Assembly (NCBI RefSeq): GCF_003319115.1
Contig: NZ_QOHF01000001.1
Location: 62,001-126,000, forward strand
Origin: Geodermatophilus sp. TF02-6
Lineage (GTDB): Bacteria; Actinomycetota; Actinomycetes; Mycobacteriales; Geodermatophilaceae
Reading direction: 5' to 3'
Length of the DNA stretch: 64,000 nucleotides
Under the pieces are notes generated by a model. That model worked only from the letters and a program-made list of their open reading frames with translations, ran no database searches and was not told the DNA's origin. Of this stretch, positions 16,271-25,456 are shown in pieces. Made by a program: the position numbers and the translations under genes. How positions within the stretch are numbered: position 1 is the first letter of the stretch; each line of letters starts with the position of its first letter.

Positions 16271-19183
16271 ATGGCCCCCCAGGCAACCGACACCGACGCC
16301 GACCTCCTGGCCGCGCTGCGCCGGGCGGGCGTGGGCGACGTCGACGACTCGGGCCTGGCGCGGGCGCTGTACTCCTCCGACGGCTCGCTCTACCGGGTGC
16401 TGCCGCGGGCGGTGGTGCGGCCACGGCACCCCGACGAGATCGAGGCCGCCCTCGCCGTCTGCCGGGAGTCGGGCGTGCCGCTGACCGCCCGCGGCGCCGG
16501 CACCTCGATCGCCGGCAACGCCGTCGGCCCCGGCGTCGTCGTGGACACCAGCCGGTACCTGTCCCGGGTGCACGCCGTCGACCCCGAGGCCCGGACGGCA
16601 AGCGTCGACCCCGGCGTGGTGCAGGCGGCGCTGCAGACGGCGGCCCGGCCGCACGGGCTGCGCTTCGGCCCCGACCCGAGCACCCACAACCGCTGCACGA
16701 TCGGCGGGATGATCGGCAACAACGCCTGCGGCTCCCGCGCCCTGGGCTACGGCCGGACGTCGGACAACGTGGTCGGCCTCGACGTGGTCACCGGCGGCGG
16801 CGAGCGGCTGCGGCTCGCCTCCCCGGGGGCCTTCGTGGCCACGAGGGCCCCCGCCGACGGCGGGGTGCTGGGTGGACTGCGCCGGCTGGTGGACGGCGAG
16901 CTGGCGGCGATCCGCACCGAGCTCGGCCGCTTCGGCCGGCAGGTGTCGGGCTACTCGCTGGAGCACCTGCTGCCCGAGCGCGGCTTCGACGTCGCCCGCG
17001 CGCTGGTCGGCAGCGAGGGCACCCTCGCCCTGGTGCTCGGCGCCACCGTGCGGCTGGTCGCCGACGCGCCGTACCGGGGGCTGGTGGTGCTCGGCTACCC
17101 GTCGATGGCCGAGGCCGCCGACGCCACCCCGGGCCTGCTGCGCCACGAGCCGACCGCCGTCGAGGGGCTGGACAGCCGCATCGTGCAGCGGCTGCGCGAC
17201 GTCCCGGCCGCGGTCGTACCCGACCTGCCCCGCGGCGAGGGCTGGCTGATCGTCGAACTCACCGGCGACACCGTCGCCGAGGTCGAGTCGAAGGCGGCCG
17301 GCGTGCTCGCCGACGCCGGCGCGCTGGACTCCCTGGTGGTCACCGACCCCGCCCACACGGCGGCGATCTGGCGGATCCGCGAGGACGGCGCGGGCCTGGC
17401 CGCCCGCACCTCCGACGGACGCCCCGCGCACGCCGGCTGGGAGGACGCGGCGGTGCCGGCCGAGCAGCTGGGCGCCTACCTGCGCGGATTCGAGGCGCTG
17501 CTGGCCGGGCACGGGCTGCAGGGGGTGCCCTACGGTCACTTCGGCGACGGCTGCGTGCACGTGCGCATCGACTTCCCGTTCGGGCACGGACCCGACGACC
17601 GTTCCCCCACCCACCCCGACCGGGGCCGGGCCGCCTACCGCGCCTTCGTGACCGACGCCGCCGCGCTGGTGGCCCGCTTCGGCGGGTCGATGTCCGGCGA
17701 GCACGGGGACGGGCGGGCCCGCAGCGAGCTGCTCGCGCACATGTACTCCCCCGAGGTGCTGGGGCTGTTCGAGCGGGTCAAGGGGGTGTTCGACCCGGAC
17801 GACGTGCTCAACCCCGGGGTGCTGGTGCGCCCGGCGCGGGTCGAGGACGACGTCCGGGTGGCCGCCGCGCCGCGCCGGACCGCCGGCCTGGCGCTGGCCT
17901 ACCGGCACGACGGCGGCGACTTCTCCGCCGCGGTGCACCGCTGCACCGGCGTCGGCAAGTGCCGGGCCGACCTGCCGGCGAGCGGGGCGGTGATGTGCCC
18001 GTCCTGGCCGGCGACCCGGGAGGAGAAGGACACCACCCGCGGCCGGGCCCGGGTGCTGCAGGAGCTGCTGGCGCCGGGCGGGCCGGTGCGCGACTGGCGC
18101 TCACCGGAGGTGCACGACGCCCTCGACCTGTGCCTGTCCTGCAAGGGCTGCTCGCGCGACTGCCCGACCGGGGTGGACATGGCCGCCTACAAGGCCGAGG
18201 TGCTGCACCAGTCCTACCGGCGGCGCATCCGGCCCCGCTCGCACTACACGCTGGGCCGGCTGCCGCGCTGGGCCGACCTGGCCGCCCGCGCGCCCCGGGT
18301 GGTCAACGCGGTCACGACCTCCCGGCTGGGCGGCCGGCTGGCCAGGTTCACCGCCGGGGTCGACCTGCGCCGCGACCTGCCGCCGTTCGCGACGAGCACC
18401 TTTCGCCAGCGGTGGGCTGCACGACCCGAGAGCCGAGGCGGCCGGCCGCTCGCGCTGTGGGTGGACTCGTTCACCGACCACTTCGCCCCCGAGGTCGCCG
18501 AGGCCGCCGCCGCCGTGCTCGAGGACGCCGGCTACCGGGTGCAGGTGCCGCCCGCGGAGGCCTGCTGCGGGCTGACCTGGATCACCACCGGCCAGCTCGA
18601 CGCCGCCCGGCGCACCCTCGGGCGCACCGTCGAGCTGCTCGCGCCGCTGGCCGACGCCGGCATCCCGGTGGTCGGGGTCGAGCCCTCGTGCACCGCGGTG
18701 CTGCGCGGGGAGGCCCTGGAGCTCGTGGGCGGGCCGGCCGCCGAGCGCGTCGCCGCGGCCACCCGAACCCTCGCCGAGGTGCTGCGGCAGACCCCCGGCT
18801 GGACGCCGCCGTCCCTCGCCGGGGTGGAGGTGGTCGCCCAGCCGCACTGCCACCACCACGCCGTCCTGGGCTGGGCGACCGACGAGCGGCTGCTGCGCGA
18901 CGCCGGCGCCACCGTCACGCGGGTCGGCGGCTGCTGCGGCCTGGCCGGCAACTGGGGCGTGGAACGCGGCCACCACGACGTGTCGGTCGCCATCGCCGAG
19001 CAGCAGCTGCTGCCCGCCGTCCGCGCCGCCGGGCCGGACGCCGTCGTGCTCGCCGACGGCTTCTCCTGCCGCACCCAGCTCGACCAGCTGGCCGGCCGCC
19101 GCGGCCTGCACCTGGCGCAGCTGCTGGCCGCCGCGGGCCGGACCCGGACGGACCGTCCCGCCGCTCGGGCAGCCCTCGCGTGA
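16271..19183 (+). CDS. FAD-binding and Fe-S-binding oxidoreductase (D-lactate/2-hydroxyacid dehydrogenase type)
   Basis: The 970-residue protein combines a FAD_binding_4 domain (ARGAGTSIAGNAVGPGVVVD near residue 80), a FAD-oxidase C-terminal domain (MSGEHGDGRARSELL near 475), a ferredoxin-like region with CLSCKGCSRDCPTG near 625, and a C-terminal CCG domain pair (EACCGLTW and GGCCGLAGNWG). It is a GlcD-GlpC style fusion, as found in membrane-associated D-lactate or D-2-hydroxyglutarate dehydrogenases; the substrate is inferred. The first expected cluster motif reads CTGVGKCRADLPASGAVMCPS, which fits an altered Cys set. A strong hairpin follows the stop. Confidence 0.88.
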   Translation: MAPQATDTDADLLAALRRAGVGDVDDSGLARALYSSDGSLYRVLPRAVVRPRHPDEIEAALAVCRESGVPLTARGAGTSIAGNAVGPGVVVDTSRYLSRVHAVDPEARTASVDPGVVQAALQTAARPHGLRFGPDPSTHNRCTIGGMIGNNACGSRALGYGRTSDNVVGLDVVTGGGERLRLASPGAFVATRAPADGGVLGGLRRLVDGELAAIRTELGRFGRQVSGYSLEHLLPERGFDVARALVGSEGTLALVLGATVRLVADAPYRGLVVLGYPSMAEAADATPGLLRHEPTAVEGLDSRIVQRLRDVPAAVVPDLPRGEGWLIVELTGDTVAEVESKAAGVLADAGALDSLVVTDPAHTAAIWRIREDGAGLAARTSDGRPAHAGWEDAAVPAEQLGAYLRGFEALLAGHGLQGVPYGHFGDGCVHVRIDFPFGHGPDDRSPTHPDRGRAAYRAFVTDAAALVARFGGSMSGEHGDGRARSELLAHMYSPEVLGLFERVKGVFDPDDVLNPGVLVRPARVEDDVRVAAAPRRTAGLALAYRHDGGDFSAAVHRCTGVGKCRADLPASGAVMCPSWPATREEKDTTRGRARVLQELLAPGGPVRDWRSPEVHDALDLCLSCKGCSRDCPTGVDMAAYKAEVLHQSYRRRIRPRSHYTLGRLPRWADLAARAPRVVNAVTTSRLGGRLARFTAGVDLRRDLPPFATSTFRQRWAARPESRGGRPLALWVDSFTDHFAPEVAEAAAAVLEDAGYRVQVPPAEACCGLTWITTGQLDAARRTLGRTVELLAPLADAGIPVVGVEPSCTAVLRGEALELVGGPAAERVAAATRTLAEVLRQTPGWTPPSLAGVEVVAQPHCHHHAVLGWATDERLLRDAGATVTRVGGCCGLAGNWGVERGHHDVSVAIAEQQLLPAVRAAGPDAVVLADGFSCRTQLDQLAGRRGLHLAQLLAAAGRTRTDRPAARAALA

Positions 19184-19261
19184 TCAGCTGAGCTGGTCGT
19201 GCGACGTCCTGGCTCACCGTCGGAGGTGAGCCAGGACGCGTCAGGGTGAGCTCAGCTGATC
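19182..19261. terminator. Nested bidirectional hairpin terminator
   Basis: A perfect 14-bp inner stem (CGTCCTGGCTCACC, 19205-19218, with GGTGAGCCAGGACG, 19225-19238) has a 6-nt loop. It is wrapped by a second perfect 13-bp inverted repeat (GATCAGCTGAGCT, 19182-19194, with AGCTCAGCTGATC, 19249-19261). It lies between two convergent genes; the outer arm overlaps the stop codon of the FAD/Fe-S gene. Confidence 0.85.
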
Positions 19262-19296
19262 GTGCGACACCGGCGGGCGGGCCGGAACCGGCGGCG

Positions 19297-19710
19297 CTAC
19301 AGCCGGCCGATGTGCACCACCTGCTCGGCGACGTCGCGCAGCTTGCGGTTGCGCCAGGAGCTCTCCTGGCGGAGGGCGGCGAACGCCTGGTCCTCGGTGT
19401 AGCCGTGGCGCGCCATCAGGATGCCCATGGCCATGCCGATGCGGCGGTTGCTGCGCAGCGCCCGCTCGAGGTGCACGGCCCGCTGCTCGGCGGCGGACAG
19501 CCGCCGGCACAGCGCCGCCACGTTCCGCCTACAGGTGGCCAGCGCCGGCCGGAGGGCCAGCTGCAGGTCGGTCGCCCGTGCCATCGCGGTGGCGGCCCGC
19601 TGCCGCAGCAGCTGCGCACGGGCCCGGCCGGAACTCGACCGGTCGCAGAGGGCACCGGCCCGGCCGCCGACGTCCGGCCGGACCTGGTCCTCGACCCTCG
19701 CCACGGCCAT
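19297..19710 (-). CDS. ANTAR-domain protein (RNA-binding antiterminator type)
   Basis: The product is 137 residues. The C-terminal ~60 residues (RRLSAAEQRAVHLERALRSNRRIGMAMGILMARHGYTEDQAFAALRQ and on to QVVHIG) are an ANTAR domain, a three-helix fold that binds dual-hairpin RNA to prevent termination. The N-terminal half is helical with no recognised sensor (no GAF or receiver domain). The ATG at 19710 is preceded by GGGAGGCG; the longer in-frame start at 19773 lacks a ribosome binding site. The RNA target is unknown. Confidence 0.8.
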   Translation of the reverse strand: MAVARVEDQVRPDVGGRAGALCDRSSSGRARAQLLRQRAATAMARATDLQLALRPALATCRRNVAALCRRLSAAEQRAVHLERALRSNRRIGMAMGILMARHGYTEDQAFAALRQESSWRNRKLRDVAEQVVHIGRL

Positions 19711-19921
19711 CGCCTCCCACCCCGTGTCGCCACGGACGGCCCGCTGATCCGCCGAGGATCGTGATCGAACCACCGGACCGGGTCGGCCACCAGCCGTTGC
19801 GGCGCGGCGCGCCCCGGCACCCGGGCGGGTCGACCGCTGCGGGTGCCCGCCGGGCCCCGACGGTGGTTAGGGTCGCACCCACCGCCCGGACTGCCGAGGC
19901 GGGTACGACGGGAGGACTGTC

Positions 19922-21985
19922 GTGTCCGACGGGTTGTACGTGACCGGCTGCGAGCCGGCCACCGGCAAGTCCGCGGTCGCGCTCGGCATCTTCGACCTGC
20001 TCGCCCGGCGGGTCGGCCGCCTGGGCGTCTTCCGGCCGGTCGTGCAGACGCGGGACGGCACCGACCCGGTCGTCGACCTGCTGCTCCCCCGCGCTCCGGA
20101 GCCGCAGCCCTACGAGGCGTGCCTCGGGGTGGCGTACGCCGAGGTGCTCGACGACGAGGAGCGCGCGCTGTCGGAGATCGTGGCCCGCTACCGGGCGCTG
20201 GCGGCCCGCTGCGAGCGGGTGCTGGTGGTCGGCACCGACTTCACCGAGGCCGGCGCCGCCCGGGAGCTCACGCTCAACGCCCGCATCGCCGTCAACCTGG
20301 GGCTGCCCGTCCTGTGCGTCGTCTCCGGGCACGACCGGGACGCCGGCGGCGTCCGGACCGCCGTCGACGTCGGCACCGCCGCGATGCGCGCCGCGGGGTG
20401 CGAGGTGGTCGCCGTCGTCGCCAACCGCGTGGCCGAGCGCGACCTCGCCGCGGTGCGGGCGCACGACGGCGACGTCCCCGTATTCGCGCTGCCGGAGGCC
20501 CCGGTGCTCACCGCCCCGACGATGGCCGAGGTCGCCGGCGCCTGCGACGGGCGCGTGCTGGCCGGCGACGCCGCGACCCTCGGCCGGGAGACGACCGGGG
20601 TCCTGGTGGCCGCCATGACGATCCCCAACCTGCTCGACCGGCTGGTCGACGACGCGGTCGTGATCACGCCCGGCGACCGCGCCGACGTCGTCCTGGGCGT
20701 GCTCGCCGCTCACCTGGCCGGCGGCCTGCCGGCGCCCGCGGGGCTGGTCCTCACCGGCGGCATCGAGCCGGCGCCCAAGCTGCTCGAGCTGGTGCAGCGG
20801 CTGCCCACCGTCGTCCCCGTGGTGCTGACCGAGCACGACACGTACGCGACCACGACCGAGGCCGACTCGGTGTCGGGACGGATCACCCCGGACGCCTCCC
20901 GGAAGATCGACACCGCGCTCGCGCTGGTCGAGGCCCACGTCGACGGCGAGCAGCTGCTGGACCGGGCCGCGGTGGCGCACCCGCGGGTCACCACGCCGCT
21001 GATGTTCGAGTACGAGCTGCTCGACCGGGCGCGCGCCGACCGGCGCTCCATCGTGCTGCCCGAGGGGACCGACGAGCGCGTGCTGCACGCGGCCGAGCGG
21101 CTGCTGCGGCGCGGCATGGTCGACCTGACGCTGCTCGGGGACGCCGACGAGATCCGGGCCGCGGCCGCCCGCGCCGGCGTGGACGTCGCCGGCGCGTGCC
21201 TGCTCGACCCGTTCGACGAGGAGCTGCGGGAGCGGTTCGCCGTCGAGTACGCCCGGCGGCGGGCGCACCGCGGCGTGACCATGGACGCCGCCCGTGACCT
21301 GGTCGTCGACGTGTCCTACGCCGGCACGCTGATGGTGGCGCTCGGCATGGCCGACGGCATGGTCTCCGGCGCCACGCACACCACGGCGCAGACGATCCGG
21401 CCGGCCCTCGAGCTGATCAGGACCGTCGACGGGGTGTCGATCGTCTCCAGCGTCTTCTTCATGTGCCTGGCCGACCGGGTGCTGGTGTACGGCGACTGCG
21501 CGGTCAACGTGCACCCGACCGCCGAGCAGCTGGCCGAGATCGCGATCTCCTCGGCCGGCACGGCCGCCCGCTTCGGCGTCGACCCGCGGGTGGCGATGCT
21601 GTCGTACTCGACCGGCCGGTCGGGCAGCGGCGAGGAGGTCGAGCGGGTGCGCGCGGCGACGGAGATGGTGCGCGAGCGGGCGCCGTCGGTGTCCGTGGAG
21701 GGGCCGATCCAGTACGACGCCGCCGTGGACGTCAGCGTCGCGCGCACCAAGCTGCCCGACAGCGAGGTGGCCGGCCGGGCGACGGTGTTCGTCTTCCCCG
21801 ACCTCAACACCGGCAACAACACCTACAAGGCGGTGCAGCGCAGCGCGGGCGCGGTCGCGGTGGGCCCGGTGCTGCAGGGGCTGCGCCAGCCGGTCAACGA
21901 CCTCTCCCGCGGCGCGACCGTGCAGGACATCGTCAACACCGTGGCGATCACGGCGGTCCAGGCGCAGGGCGGGGGGGCGCGGTGA
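19922..21985 (+). CDS. pta: Phosphate acetyltransferase
   Basis: The product is 687 residues, the long form. It has an N-terminal P-loop-like domain (GCEPATGKSAVALGIFDLL), a central DRTGG domain (residues ~220-330) and a C-terminal PTA_PTB catalytic domain (residues ~365-687), with MVSGATHTTAQTIRPALELI, SVFFM and NVHPTAEQLAEIAISSA motifs. It interconverts acetyl-CoA and acetyl phosphate. It begins with GTG and is followed after 51 bp by ackA, forming the usual acetate overflow/assimilation operon. Confidence 0.96.
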   Translation: MSDGLYVTGCEPATGKSAVALGIFDLLARRVGRLGVFRPVVQTRDGTDPVVDLLLPRAPEPQPYEACLGVAYAEVLDDEERALSEIVARYRALAARCERVLVVGTDFTEAGAARELTLNARIAVNLGLPVLCVVSGHDRDAGGVRTAVDVGTAAMRAAGCEVVAVVANRVAERDLAAVRAHDGDVPVFALPEAPVLTAPTMAEVAGACDGRVLAGDAATLGRETTGVLVAAMTIPNLLDRLVDDAVVITPGDRADVVLGVLAAHLAGGLPAPAGLVLTGGIEPAPKLLELVQRLPTVVPVVLTEHDTYATTTEADSVSGRITPDASRKIDTALALVEAHVDGEQLLDRAAVAHPRVTTPLMFEYELLDRARADRRSIVLPEGTDERVLHAAERLLRRGMVDLTLLGDADEIRAAAARAGVDVAGACLLDPFDEELRERFAVEYARRRAHRGVTMDAARDLVVDVSYAGTLMVALGMADGMVSGATHTTAQTIRPALELIRTVDGVSIVSSVFFMCLADRVLVYGDCAVNVHPTAEQLAEIAISSAGTAARFGVDPRVAMLSYSTGRSGSGEEVERVRAATEMVRERAPSVSVEGPIQYDAAVDVSVARTKLPDSEVAGRATVFVFPDLNTGNNTYKAVQRSAGAVAVGPVLQGLRQPVNDLSRGATVQDIVNTVAITAVQAQGGGAR

Positions 21986-22036
21986 GCGGCTCTGTCGTCG
22001 ACCGGCTCCGCCGGGCGGTGGCGAAGAGGTGATGTC

Positions 22037-23239
22037 GTGAGCGGCCGGGTCCTGGTGGTCAACTGCGGCTCCTCGTCGCTGAAGTACCGGGTGGTCGACG
22101 TCGACTCGGGGACGTCGGTCGCCTCGGGCCTGGCCGAGCGCATCGGCCAGCCCGCAGGGAGGCTGACCCACCGCAGCCCGGACGGCGAGCAGCACGTCGT
22201 CGAGCGGCCGCTGCCCGACCACGGGGCCGCGCTGGCCGCCGTCCTCGCGGCCTTCGACTCCTGCGGGCCGCAGCTGACCGACGTCGGCCTGACCGCGGTG
22301 GCGCACCGCGTCGTCCACGGCGGCGAGCGGTTCTCCGCCCCGGTGCTCGTCGACGACGACGTCCTGGCCGCCATCCGGGACCTCTCCGCGCTCGCCCCGC
22401 TGCACAACCCGGTGAACGCGGAGGGCATCGAGGTCGCCCGGCGCGCCTTCCCCGACCTGCCGCACGTGGCGGTGTTCGACACGGCCTTCCACCAGACGCT
22501 GCCGCCGCACGCCTACACCTACGCGGTGCCGCCGCAGTGGGCACGCGACCACGGGGTGCGCCGCTACGGCTTCCACGGGACCTCCCACGCCTACGTCTCG
22601 CGCCGGGTCGCCGAGCTGCTCGGGCGTCCGGTCGAGGAGGTCAACACCATCGTGCTGCACCTGGGCAACGGCGCCAGCGCGACCGCCGTGGCCGGCGGGC
22701 GCAGCGTGGAGACCTCGATGGGGCTCACCCCGCTGGAGGGCCTGGTGATGGGCACCCGGTCCGGGGACGTCGACCCGGCGATCGTCGCGCACCTGCGCCG
22801 CACCGCCGGCCTCGACCCCGACGCCGTCGACCGGGCGCTGAACTCCTCGAGCGGGATGCTGGCGCTGGCCGGGCACAGCGACCTGCGCGAGGTGCACCGC
22901 CGGGTGGCCGACGGCGACGAGCGGGCCGCGCTGGCGCTGGAGGTCTTCTGCCACCGGGTGCGCAAGTACGTCGGCGCGTACCTGGCGGTGCTCGGCCGCA
23001 CCGACGCCATCGCCTTCACCGCCGGGATCGGGGAGAACGACGCGGTGGTCCGGCAGAAGACGCTGGCCGGGCTGGAGCGCCTGGGCATCGTGCTCGACGA
23101 GCGGCGCAACGCGCAGCGGTCGGACGACGCCCGCCGGATCTCCGCCGACGACAGCCCGGTCGCGGTCCTCGTCGTCCCCACCGACGAGGAGCTGGAGATG
23201 GCCCGGCAGGCGCTCGACCTGCTCGACGGCGGGGCCTGA
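22037..23239 (+). CDS. ackA: Acetate kinase
   Basis: The product is 400 residues with the ASKHA signatures VVNCGSSSLKYRVVD at the N-terminus, FDTAFHQTLPPHAYTYAVP, RRYGFHGTSHAYVS, HLGNGASATAVAGG and FTAGIGEND. It transfers phosphate between acetyl phosphate and ADP, completing the pathway begun by pta. The GTG at 22037 is used; an overlapping 16-codon frame in the gap has no features of a gene. The normal family length indicates it is intact. Confidence 0.96.
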   Translation: MSGRVLVVNCGSSSLKYRVVDVDSGTSVASGLAERIGQPAGRLTHRSPDGEQHVVERPLPDHGAALAAVLAAFDSCGPQLTDVGLTAVAHRVVHGGERFSAPVLVDDDVLAAIRDLSALAPLHNPVNAEGIEVARRAFPDLPHVAVFDTAFHQTLPPHAYTYAVPPQWARDHGVRRYGFHGTSHAYVSRRVAELLGRPVEEVNTIVLHLGNGASATAVAGGRSVETSMGLTPLEGLVMGTRSGDVDPAIVAHLRRTAGLDPDAVDRALNSSSGMLALAGHSDLREVHRRVADGDERAALALEVFCHRVRKYVGAYLAVLGRTDAIAFTAGIGENDAVVRQKTLAGLERLGIVLDERRNAQRSDDARRISADDSPVAVLVVPTDEELEMARQALDLLDGGA

Positions 23240-23277
23240 CCCCGGTCGGTCGTCGGCGCCCGGCAGCACGCCGCCGG

Positions 23278-24327
23278 TCAGGCTCCGGGGGCGGCGGGCG
23301 GCGGGCCGCTCGGCGGCGTGCCGCCCGGCCCGCCGGAGGGCGGCGCACCGCCGGGTGCGCCGGACGGCGCGCCGTCGCCGGCGAGCTGCCCGCCGGTCGG
23401 GGTGGTCGTGGTGTCGACGCCGACGGCGAGGGAGACGGTGTAGCCGTTCGTGACGTCGCCGGTCACGGTGGCCAGTTGGGAGGCGCCGCCGTCGTCCCCG
23501 AACACGTTGTCGCTGGCCAGGCTGATCTTCGCCAGGTTGGCGACCGACGCCTCGTAGCCGCTCGTGGCGTACACCGCGTCGCAGGCGTCCTGCGGCAGGG
23601 CGACCTGCGAGGTGGCGATGGCGTTGGTGGAATCGGTGGTGCTGGCCTGGTCGGAGTACACCTCGAAGTGGACGTGCGGCCAGCGCCCGCTGTAGCAGGC
23701 CGGGAAGATGCTGGTGAAGCGCACCTGTCCGGCCGCGTCGGCGACCTGCACGCCGCGCAGGTAGTTCTGGTCGGTGATGCCCTGCGAGTACATCGAGTAC
23801 CCGCCCTCGCGGTTGCAGTGCCACACGTAGACGGCCACTCCCTGGAACGGGACGCCGCCGCCCGCGAGGTCGGAGATCGTGAGCTCGAGGGTCATGGGGA
23901 CGCCCTCGGCCGTGCCGCTCGACCCGCCGAAGCTGGACCGGATGTCGCTGCGCACGATGCCGCTCTGCTCGAGCACGTCCGGCCCGTTGGACCCGTCCCC
24001 CGGGTAGGGCCCGGCCGTCTCGTCGGGGATCTCCCCGGACGCCGCGGTCGCCGCCACCGAGGACGACGCCGACGACGCAGCCGACGAGGACGACGCCGAT
24101 GAGGACGACGCCGATGAGGACGACGCCGACGGGGACGACGAGTCGGACCCGCAGGCCGCCAGGCCCACGGTCGCGGCACCCAGGCCGAGCACCTGCAGCA
24201 GCCTCCGCCGGCTCAGCAGGGTGCCGACGTCGAAGCCCAGACCCTGGTCGACGAGCTCCTCGTCGGGCCGGGCGAGGGGGCGGCCCTCGTAGGTCGGGGT
24301 CCGGTCCTGGTGGGCGGGCTGGTGCAC
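23278..24327 (-). CDS. Tat-exported intradiol-dioxygenase-like lipoprotein
   Basis: The product is 349 residues. A twin-arginine leader SRRRLLQVLGLGAATVGLAAC ends in a lipobox Cys, so the protein is probably exported and lipidated. A Ser/Ala linker of about 35 residues follows. The core (ETAGPYPGDGSNGPDVL, then GVPFQGVAVYVWHCNREGGYSMYS and FPACYSGRWPHVHFEVYSD) matches the extracellular intradiol ring-cleavage dioxygenase-like family; HVHFEV holds the metal-site histidines. The C-terminus is a Gly/Pro-rich tail. It is convergent with ackA. The true substrate of these surface proteins is unclear. Confidence 0.85.
   Translation of the reverse strand: MHQPAHQDRTPTYEGRPLARPDEELVDQGLGFDVGTLLSRRRLLQVLGLGAATVGLAACGSDSSSPSASSSSASSSSASSSSAASSASSSVAATAASGEIPDETAGPYPGDGSNGPDVLEQSGIVRSDIRSSFGGSSGTAEGVPMTLELTISDLAGGGVPFQGVAVYVWHCNREGGYSMYSQGITDQNYLRGVQVADAAGQVRFTSIFPACYSGRWPHVHFEVYSDQASTTDSTNAIATSQVALPQDACDAVYATSGYEASVANLAKISLASDNVFGDDGGASQLATVTGDVTNGYTVSLAVGVDTTTTPTGGQLAGDGAPSGAPGGAPPSGGPGGTPPSGPPPAAPGA
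24086..24130. repeat. Tandem 15-bp repeat coding for the Ser-rich linker
   Basis: Three head-to-tail copies of GAGGACGACGCCGAT (the last with one change) encode the serine blocks of the lipoprotein linker on the minus strand. The copy number is likely to vary between strains by slippage, without shifting the frame. Confidence 0.8.
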
Positions 24328-24366
24328 GGGATCTCCGGGGGTCGCGGGGACGCTGTCGGAGCCCGA

Positions 24367-24537
24367 CGGTAGGCAGCCCAGCGGGGGACGCCGGTGAGCG
24401 CCACCTGGGAGTTCCCTGTGCGGCCGGCGGCGCCCGAAGCGAGCCGCGACCTCATTGATCGGCCACCCGTCGTCGACGACGGGACGAGCGGCGGCGAGAC
24501 GGTGTCGAGGAGTCAGAGCAGCGTTGACGTGGGACAT
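24367..24537 (-). mobile_element. IS481-family transposase remnant
   Basis: The first ~35 residues of an IS481-type transposase are readable on the minus strand (MSHVNAALTPRHRLAAARPVVDDGWPINEVAARF, close to the family's usual opening and HTH). The frame then loses similarity and no DDE domain follows. It runs up to the lipoprotein start. No clear inverted repeat ends were found, so it is a scrap, not an intact element. Confidence 0.7.
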
Positions 24538-24607
24538 CGGCAACCTCCCTCTCCACCGGCGAGTTGCGGTGAAGCGCCGGAAGAGAAGGGCGCACGTGGC
24601 TCCGGCC

Positions 24608-25390
24608 TCACGGGTGCGCCTGCTTCGGCAAGGTGAGGATCTCGGCTCCGTCGCAGGTGATGGCGATCGTGTGTTCACTGTGGGCTGTCCGGCAGCCGGT
24701 CGCGCTTCGGAGCGTCCAGCCATCGGCATCGGTGACGAGTTCGGCGGTGTCCGCCATGACCCACGGCTCCAGTGCCAGCAGCAGCCCAGGGCGCAGTTTG
24801 TATCCACGACCGGGCCTCCCAGCATTTGGGACGTGCGGGTCCTGGTGCATCGTCGATCCGACGCCATGACCGCCGAACTCGGTGTTGATCGGGTACCCCG
24901 CTTCGCTCAGGACCGAGCCGATGGCATGGGAGATGTCACCGATGCGAGCTCCAGGCCCGGCAGCAGCGATCCCCGCGTGCAATGCGCGTTCGGTCGCGCT
25001 GATCATCGCAACGCTCTCCGAGGGCTTCGAGTCGCCCACGATGAAGCTGATGGCAGAGTCCGCGACGACTCCGCCTGTGGAGACGGCGAGGTCGAGTGAC
25101 AGCAGGTCGCCGTCGGCAAGCGTGTAGTCGTGTGGCAGCCCGTGGAGCACGGCGTCGTTGACGGACGTGCAGATGTAGTGACCGAATGGCCCGCGTCCGA
25201 AGGATGGCTCGTAGTCGACGTAGCAGGACAGCGCTCCGGCCTCGGCGATCATGGCCTCGGCCCACCGGTCGATGTCTTGGAGGTTCGTGCCAACCGCGCT
25301 GCGGCTCTTCAGGGTCTGCAAGATGTCGGCGACCAGGGCGCCTGCGTCCTTCGCCCGTGGCAGGTCGGCGGGGTTCAGGATCTCGATCAT
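24608..25390 (-). CDS. map: Type I methionine aminopeptidase
   Basis: The product is 260 residues of pita-bread fold with the metal ligands placed as in MetAP: DLLSLDLAVSTGGVVADSA (two Asp), GHGVGSTMHQDPHVPN (His), LALEPWV (Glu) and SEHTIAI (Glu at HSEHT). It lacks the N-terminal SH3-binding zinc finger. GAGGAGGGCGCCAG before the ATG at 25390 fixes the start. It is less GC-rich than its surroundings and divergent from an XRE regulator. As a second MetAP beside a regulator, it is probably an accessory, not the essential housekeeping copy; that is an inference. Confidence 0.92.
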   Translation of the reverse strand: MIEILNPADLPRAKDAGALVADILQTLKSRSAVGTNLQDIDRWAEAMIAEAGALSCYVDYEPSFGRGPFGHYICTSVNDAVLHGLPHDYTLADGDLLSLDLAVSTGGVVADSAISFIVGDSKPSESVAMISATERALHAGIAAAGPGARIGDISHAIGSVLSEAGYPINTEFGGHGVGSTMHQDPHVPNAGRPGRGYKLRPGLLLALEPWVMADTAELVTDADGWTLRSATGCRTAHSEHTIAITCDGAEILTLPKQAHP

Positions 25391-25418
25391 CTGGCGCCCT
25401 CCTCGCACAACAAACAAC

Positions 25419-25442
25419 TATCCCGGTAATGGTATCCCGGTA
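25419..25442. promoter_or_regulatory. Direct-repeat operator between map and the XRE gene
   Basis: TATCCCGGTA occurs twice (25419-25428 and 25433-25442), 14 bp apart start to start, between the divergent genes. Repeats on one helical face with AT-rich flanks in otherwise GC-rich DNA suggest a binding site for the adjacent XRE protein and overlapping promoters. Confidence 0.6.
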
Positions 25443-25456
25443 CTAGAATCGGAGCC

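Noticed and set aside
21982-22032. 16-codon overlapping frame between pta and ackA
   Set aside because: Too short, with no ribosome binding site evidence; it is explained by the overlap of the pta stop with a GTG.
19529-23824. Very long minus-strand open frame opposite pta and ackA
   Set aside because: It has the low-complexity composition expected from high-GC antisense frames, and pta/ackA on the plus strand are unambiguous.
24058-24150. Short tandem repeats resembling a CRISPR array
   Set aside because: The 15-bp units are contiguous without spacers and encode a Ser-rich linker.
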